From contig NZ_PVNL01000135.1 of assembly GCF_002994635.1 (NCBI RefSeq), positions 124,001 to 188,000 of the forward strand: DNA of 64,000 nt. The letters run 5' to 3'. Position numbers and translations under genes: made by a program. Positions 61,017-64,000 of the stretch are shown piece after piece. Below the pieces are notes generated by a model. The model did not search any database and had not been told where the DNA came from. It saw only the letters and a list, made by a program, of their open reading frames with translations. How positions within the stretch are numbered: position 1 is the first letter of the stretch; each line of letters begins with the position of its first letter. The DNA is from Enhygromyxa salina (GTDB lineage: Bacteria; Myxococcota_A; Polyangia; Nannocystales; Nannocystaceae).

Positions 61017-63250
61017 AGACCAAGGTCCGCCGCAATATCGATCTGATCGCCAAGCACGGGCTGGGCTTGCTCCGCAAGGCCAAGCTGACGGCGTCGGCTG
61101 ACCCCACGGACCCCGATCCGACCGCGCCGAGCCAGCCGAGCCAGCCAGTCATGCCCAAGCCACCCCGCGCACGGCGGCCGCGGTTGCCGGATCTCTCCGA
61201 GCTGCCCCAGCTCCCCCAGCTCCCCCAGCTCCCGGAGATGGCCAGCGACATTCGCTCGATCCGTCGCCGCTCGGCGATCGTCGGCGGCCTGGTGATCGCC
61301 GGCTTGCTGGGCATGGGCTGGCGCAGCTGGAACATCGCCGTCGAGCACCACGCCGAGTACGCCGCGCAGGGCAACCGCCAGCAGCTGCGCACCTACACGC
61401 TAGCAGCCAGCCGCGGCAACGTGGTCGATCGCAATCACATCTCGCTGGCGGTCAATGATCGGCTCGAGCGGATTGTCATGAACCCGCGGTTGATCCGGGC
61501 TTACGACAAGCAAGACAAAGTGCTCGAGTTCTTGCTGACCATGTTCGGGCCGGAGCACGCCGACTACATCGTCAGCGAGCTCGAGCGGGACAAGGCTTAC
61601 CGCAAGCTCAAGCTGCCGCTCGACGAGGACAAGGTCGCGGCCGTGCGCGCGGCCAAGCTGCCGGGGATCCGGCTCGAGCAGGATCCTCATCGTGTCTACC
61701 CTCGCGGGTCGCTGGCGGCCCACGTGCTCGGCCGCGTCAACGCGCAGGGCCAGGGCAACCTCGGCGTCGAGCTTGGTCTCAACGATGATCTGGCCGGGCG
61801 CGCGGCCAGCTCTCCAGCCTATTACGCGGCGTTTGGCGGGGTCGGCCACAAGCTGCTCGTCGACGGCCACCCCGACCATGGGATCTCGCGCGGGCACACG
61901 GTCGTGCTGACGATCGACTCGGCGATCCAGGCCATGGCCGAGCAAGAGATCGACACCCTGGTCCGCAACTGGCACCCGGTCGGCGCCAGCGTGATCGTGC
62001 TGGATCCCAGCTCGGGCCAGATCCTGGCCCTCGCCAATCGGCCGACCTTCGACCCGAACCACCCGGTTGCGAGCACCTCGCAGACGGTCAACCTCGCGGT
62101 CCAGCACGCCTACGAGCCGGGCTCGACGCTCAAGGCGATCACCGTCGCGGCCGCGCTCGAGCAGGGCACGATCCGGGCGGATCAGACCTTCTTTTGCGAA
62201 GAGGGGCGCTGGCAGTACACGCCGCGTCACGCGATCCGGGACACCAAGAACAAGGGCTGGCTCGACGTCACGGACATCCTCGCGGTCTCCTCGAATATCT
62301 GCACGACCAAGATCTACGAGACTTTGGGCAAAGAGTCGCTGTATCGCTGGATTCGTCGGTTTCACTTTGGCGACCGACCCGAGATCCAGCTGCCCGCCGT
62401 GAGCCCCGGCATGGTCGCCGATTGGCGCAAGTGGTCCGACATCCAGGCCGCCAACGTCAGCTTTGGCCAGGGCATGAGCGCGAGCCCGCTGCAGGTCGCC
62501 GCCGCGTTTGCGGCGCTGGCCAACGGCGGCGTGTACCGGACGCCAACCCTCGTCGCGCAGGTGCTCGACGCCGACAGCGAGGTCGTCTGGGATCACGAAA
62601 TCGACGGAGTCGAGGGCGAGCGGATCGTCCGTAAAGCGACCGCCGACACCGTGCTCGAGATGCTGACGGCCGTGGTCGAGACCCGCGAGGGCACCGGGAA
62701 GAAGGCCAAGATCGAGGGATACGAAGTCGCCGGCAAGACCTCGACCGCGCAAAAGGCCAACCCCCAGGGCGGGTATTTCGAGGACCAGTACTACGCGAGC
62801 TTCGTCGGCGCGGTGCCAGCCAACGGGCCCAAGCTGGTGATCTTGGTGTCGGTCGATAACCCCGAGGGTGGCCACTACGGGAACGAGGTCGCGGCGCCAA
62901 CCTTCGCGCGGCTCGGGGCCCGGGTCCTGGCGTACATGGGGGTCCCCGGTAAAGACGGCACGCTGCCGGTCCCCGATGCGATCGCCCTGGCCGAGGACGC
63001 GCCCGCGCTGGTCGAGGGGTTCATCCCGGACCTCGACGTGCAGCCGGCGTTGCCGGGGCGCCGGGCCGTGGAGTTCACGACGGGGCTGCCGGACTTTACC
63101 GGGCTGACGCTCGCGCAGGCGCTGGCGGAGGCCGAGAAGGCCCACGTGGAGCTGCAGGCGAGCGGCTCGGGGTTGGCGGTTGGGCAGAGCGTGCCGCCGG
63201 GACCGGTGCAAGCTGGCGCCGAGGTGATCGTGCACTTCCAGCCGCTCTAA
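61013..63250 (+). CDS. ftsI: FtsI/PBP3 division transpeptidase with PASTA domain
   Basis: 745 aa from GTG 61013, overlapping the ftsL stop. A basic, Pro-rich cytoplasmic N-terminus contains PQLPQLPQLPE, a short tandem repeat. The membrane helix is about residues 88-105. Penicillin-binding motifs: EPGSTLK (Ser371 nucleophile, Lys374), SSN at 426-428 and GKTST in the third motif. The C-terminal ~55 residues (DFTGLTLAQALAEAEKAHVE ... VGQSVPPGPVQAGAEVIV) form a PASTA domain. It crosslinks septal peptidoglycan. murE does not follow, unlike the standard dcw order. Confidence 0.96.
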   Translation: MKTKVRRNIDLIAKHGLGLLRKAKLTASADPTDPDPTAPSQPSQPVMPKPPRARRPRLPDLSELPQLPQLPQLPEMASDIRSIRRRSAIVGGLVIAGLLGMGWRSWNIAVEHHAEYAAQGNRQQLRTYTLAASRGNVVDRNHISLAVNDRLERIVMNPRLIRAYDKQDKVLEFLLTMFGPEHADYIVSELERDKAYRKLKLPLDEDKVAAVRAAKLPGIRLEQDPHRVYPRGSLAAHVLGRVNAQGQGNLGVELGLNDDLAGRAASSPAYYAAFGGVGHKLLVDGHPDHGISRGHTVVLTIDSAIQAMAEQEIDTLVRNWHPVGASVIVLDPSSGQILALANRPTFDPNHPVASTSQTVNLAVQHAYEPGSTLKAITVAAALEQGTIRADQTFFCEEGRWQYTPRHAIRDTKNKGWLDVTDILAVSSNICTTKIYETLGKESLYRWIRRFHFGDRPEIQLPAVSPGMVADWRKWSDIQAANVSFGQGMSASPLQVAAAFAALANGGVYRTPTLVAQVLDADSEVVWDHEIDGVEGERIVRKATADTVLEMLTAVVETREGTGKKAKIEGYEVAGKTSTAQKANPQGGYFEDQYYASFVGAVPANGPKLVILVSVDNPEGGHYGNEVAAPTFARLGARVLAYMGVPGKDGTLPVPDAIALAEDAPALVEGFIPDLDVQPALPGRRAVEFTTGLPDFTGLTLAQALAEAEKAHVELQASGSGLAVGQSVPPGPVQAGAEVIVHFQPL

Positions 63251-63364
63251 ACCGACACACTGCGCGGGGTAATTGTCAGATCGAACCACCGGCGCCCGCC
63301 GTCGACTGGGCCGGCCCGTCCGGTCTACACCACGCGCCACGCCCCCGCTCGCCGCGGTGGTCGC

Positions 63365-63886
63365 CTACCACACGACCGCGTAGGACAGGGTGATCTGGTC
63401 GTAGGCCGCGGTTCGGCAGTCCCAGGCCGACTCGACCAGCGGCTTGCCCTGTGAATTCAACGCCTCGAGCGTGCAGGCCAGCGACTCGTGGTCAAACGTG
63501 AACATGCGCTTTAGCGAGCCGCCCTCCTCCTCGAACCGAACCCGCATTTCATAGGTGCCCTCGGCGTCGATCGAGCAGTCGCTGTCGACGTAGCACTCCC
63601 AGTCGGCGAGCTCGTTGACGCTCACGCTGGTCGACCAGCCATACAGGCTCTTGCCACCGAGCTCCACGGCGGTACTCGATGCCATGGTCGAGCCGATCTG
63701 CTCCCAGGTCTCGCTGCTTTGGTTGAAGGCTTCGATGTTGACGGTTGCACCTGCTGCGGATGCGTAGCCGTGGAAGCCGAGCGGGACGTCGGGATCGAGG
63801 TGGTCCCCGGTGACCGGGGAGTAGACGCAGGCGCTGAGACTGGCGATTGCGGCGAGGATCGCCAGACGTGTGATTGTGTGTTGCAT
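63365..63886 (-). CDS. small lipoprotein of unknown function
   Basis: 173 aa from ATG 63886, with AAGGAG 7 nt upstream. The signal peptide ends LSAC (Cys20). The mature part has beta-rich sequence with an acidic Cys pair (WECYVDSDCSIDAEGTYEMR), FTFDHESLACTLEA and ESAWDCRTAAYDQ, giving four more Cys that may form two disulfides. The family is not recognised. It converges with ftsI. Confidence 0.8.
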   Translation of the reverse strand: MQHTITRLAILAAIASLSACVYSPVTGDHLDPDVPLGFHGYASAAGATVNIEAFNQSSETWEQIGSTMASSTAVELGGKSLYGWSTSVSVNELADWECYVDSDCSIDAEGTYEMRVRFEEEGGSLKRMFTFDHESLACTLEALNSQGKPLVESAWDCRTAAYDQITLSYAVVW

Positions 63887-64000
63887 GACTTGCTCCTTGC
63901 CTCGAGACGAAGCAAGGGCCATGCCCGGCCGAGGACGCTCAGCCGCGTGAATTTTTCGGTGTCCTCAGATGAGGACTGTGGGGGTCGCCAAGGCCGAGCT

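Noticed and set aside
63961..63976. 6-bp hairpin GTCCTC/GAGGAC near the window end
   Set aside because: It is short, lacks a T-run and has no defined neighbour, so no function is supported.

Overview
The window is GC-rich bacterial chromosome that most resembles a myxobacterium (Myxococcota), probably of the Nannocystis/Enhygromyxa/Plesiocystis kind. The evidence is a set of lipoproteins with Asp/Gly 'GDGDGDP' linkers, Myxococcus-type Cys-rich repeats (CGDG...CDDGN..GDGC...C, DUF4215-like) and RCC1 or NHL beta-propellers, all typical of that group, plus very high third-position GC and many GTG/TTG starts. I see no rRNA, tRNA, CRISPR array, integrase or IS transposase.

Layout. 1-1.4 kb: the end of an unrecognised gene and a five-heme cytochrome c. 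1.4-6.5 kb: a decayed zone with a doubly frameshifted gene, a gene with two nonsense codons, a small membrane protein, a gene truncated by a tail-to-tail fusion, a Cys-rich fragment and an unrecognised 283-aa protein. 6.5-12.3 kb: a PcrA/UvrD helicase, then an MMPL-type exporter translationally coupled to a LolA-like protein. 12.3-19.4 kb: four tandem RCC1 lipoprotein genes, the first two sharing an upstream element. 19.4-26.4 kb: a possible inhibitor-like protein and a matrixin-like metalloprotease, DoxX-like and EttA genes, an NHL-propeller lipoprotein and an EI24/CysZ-like membrane protein. 26.4-29.0 kb: a two-gene ATPase + HNH nuclease module (Septu-like) bracketed by a diverged direct repeat of the EI24 gene's 3' end.

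29.0-38.3 kb, all on the minus strand: a complete tripartite RND efflux operon (outer-membrane factor, adaptor, pump) preceded by a small secreted protein, a cardiolipin-synthase-like PLD enzyme and a DUF2254 membrane protein. 38.4-44.2 kb: TrmK, an M49-like lipoprotein, a KdsC-like phosphatase, an FAD oxidoreductase with a relic of a G3E GTPase in front, and an intact CobW/ZigA GTPase behind a dyad operator candidate. 44.2-55.8 kb: an AGCS symporter with a ~440-residue insertion and an overlapping 29-aa ORF, a 713-aa protein with duplicated domains, an SCP2-like gene coupled to a glycyl-radical-enzyme homologue that lacks the expected catalytic Cys, a methyltransferase, a propeller lipoprotein and an SDR. 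55.8-58.0 kb: a second decayed zone of Cys-rich and other pseudogenes. 58-64 kb: ribA, a Fic-like protein with a degenerate active site, a shortened dcw cluster (rsmH-ftsL-ftsI, overlapping) and a lipoprotein.

How the genes work together: most transcription units are independent housekeeping or surface modules. Clear co-operating sets are MMPL+LolA-like, the RND operon, the Septu-like pair, the symporter plus small ORF, the GRE-like plus SCP2-like pair, and rsmH-ftsL-ftsI. The two decayed zones and the insertion near the EI24 gene mark plastic positions.
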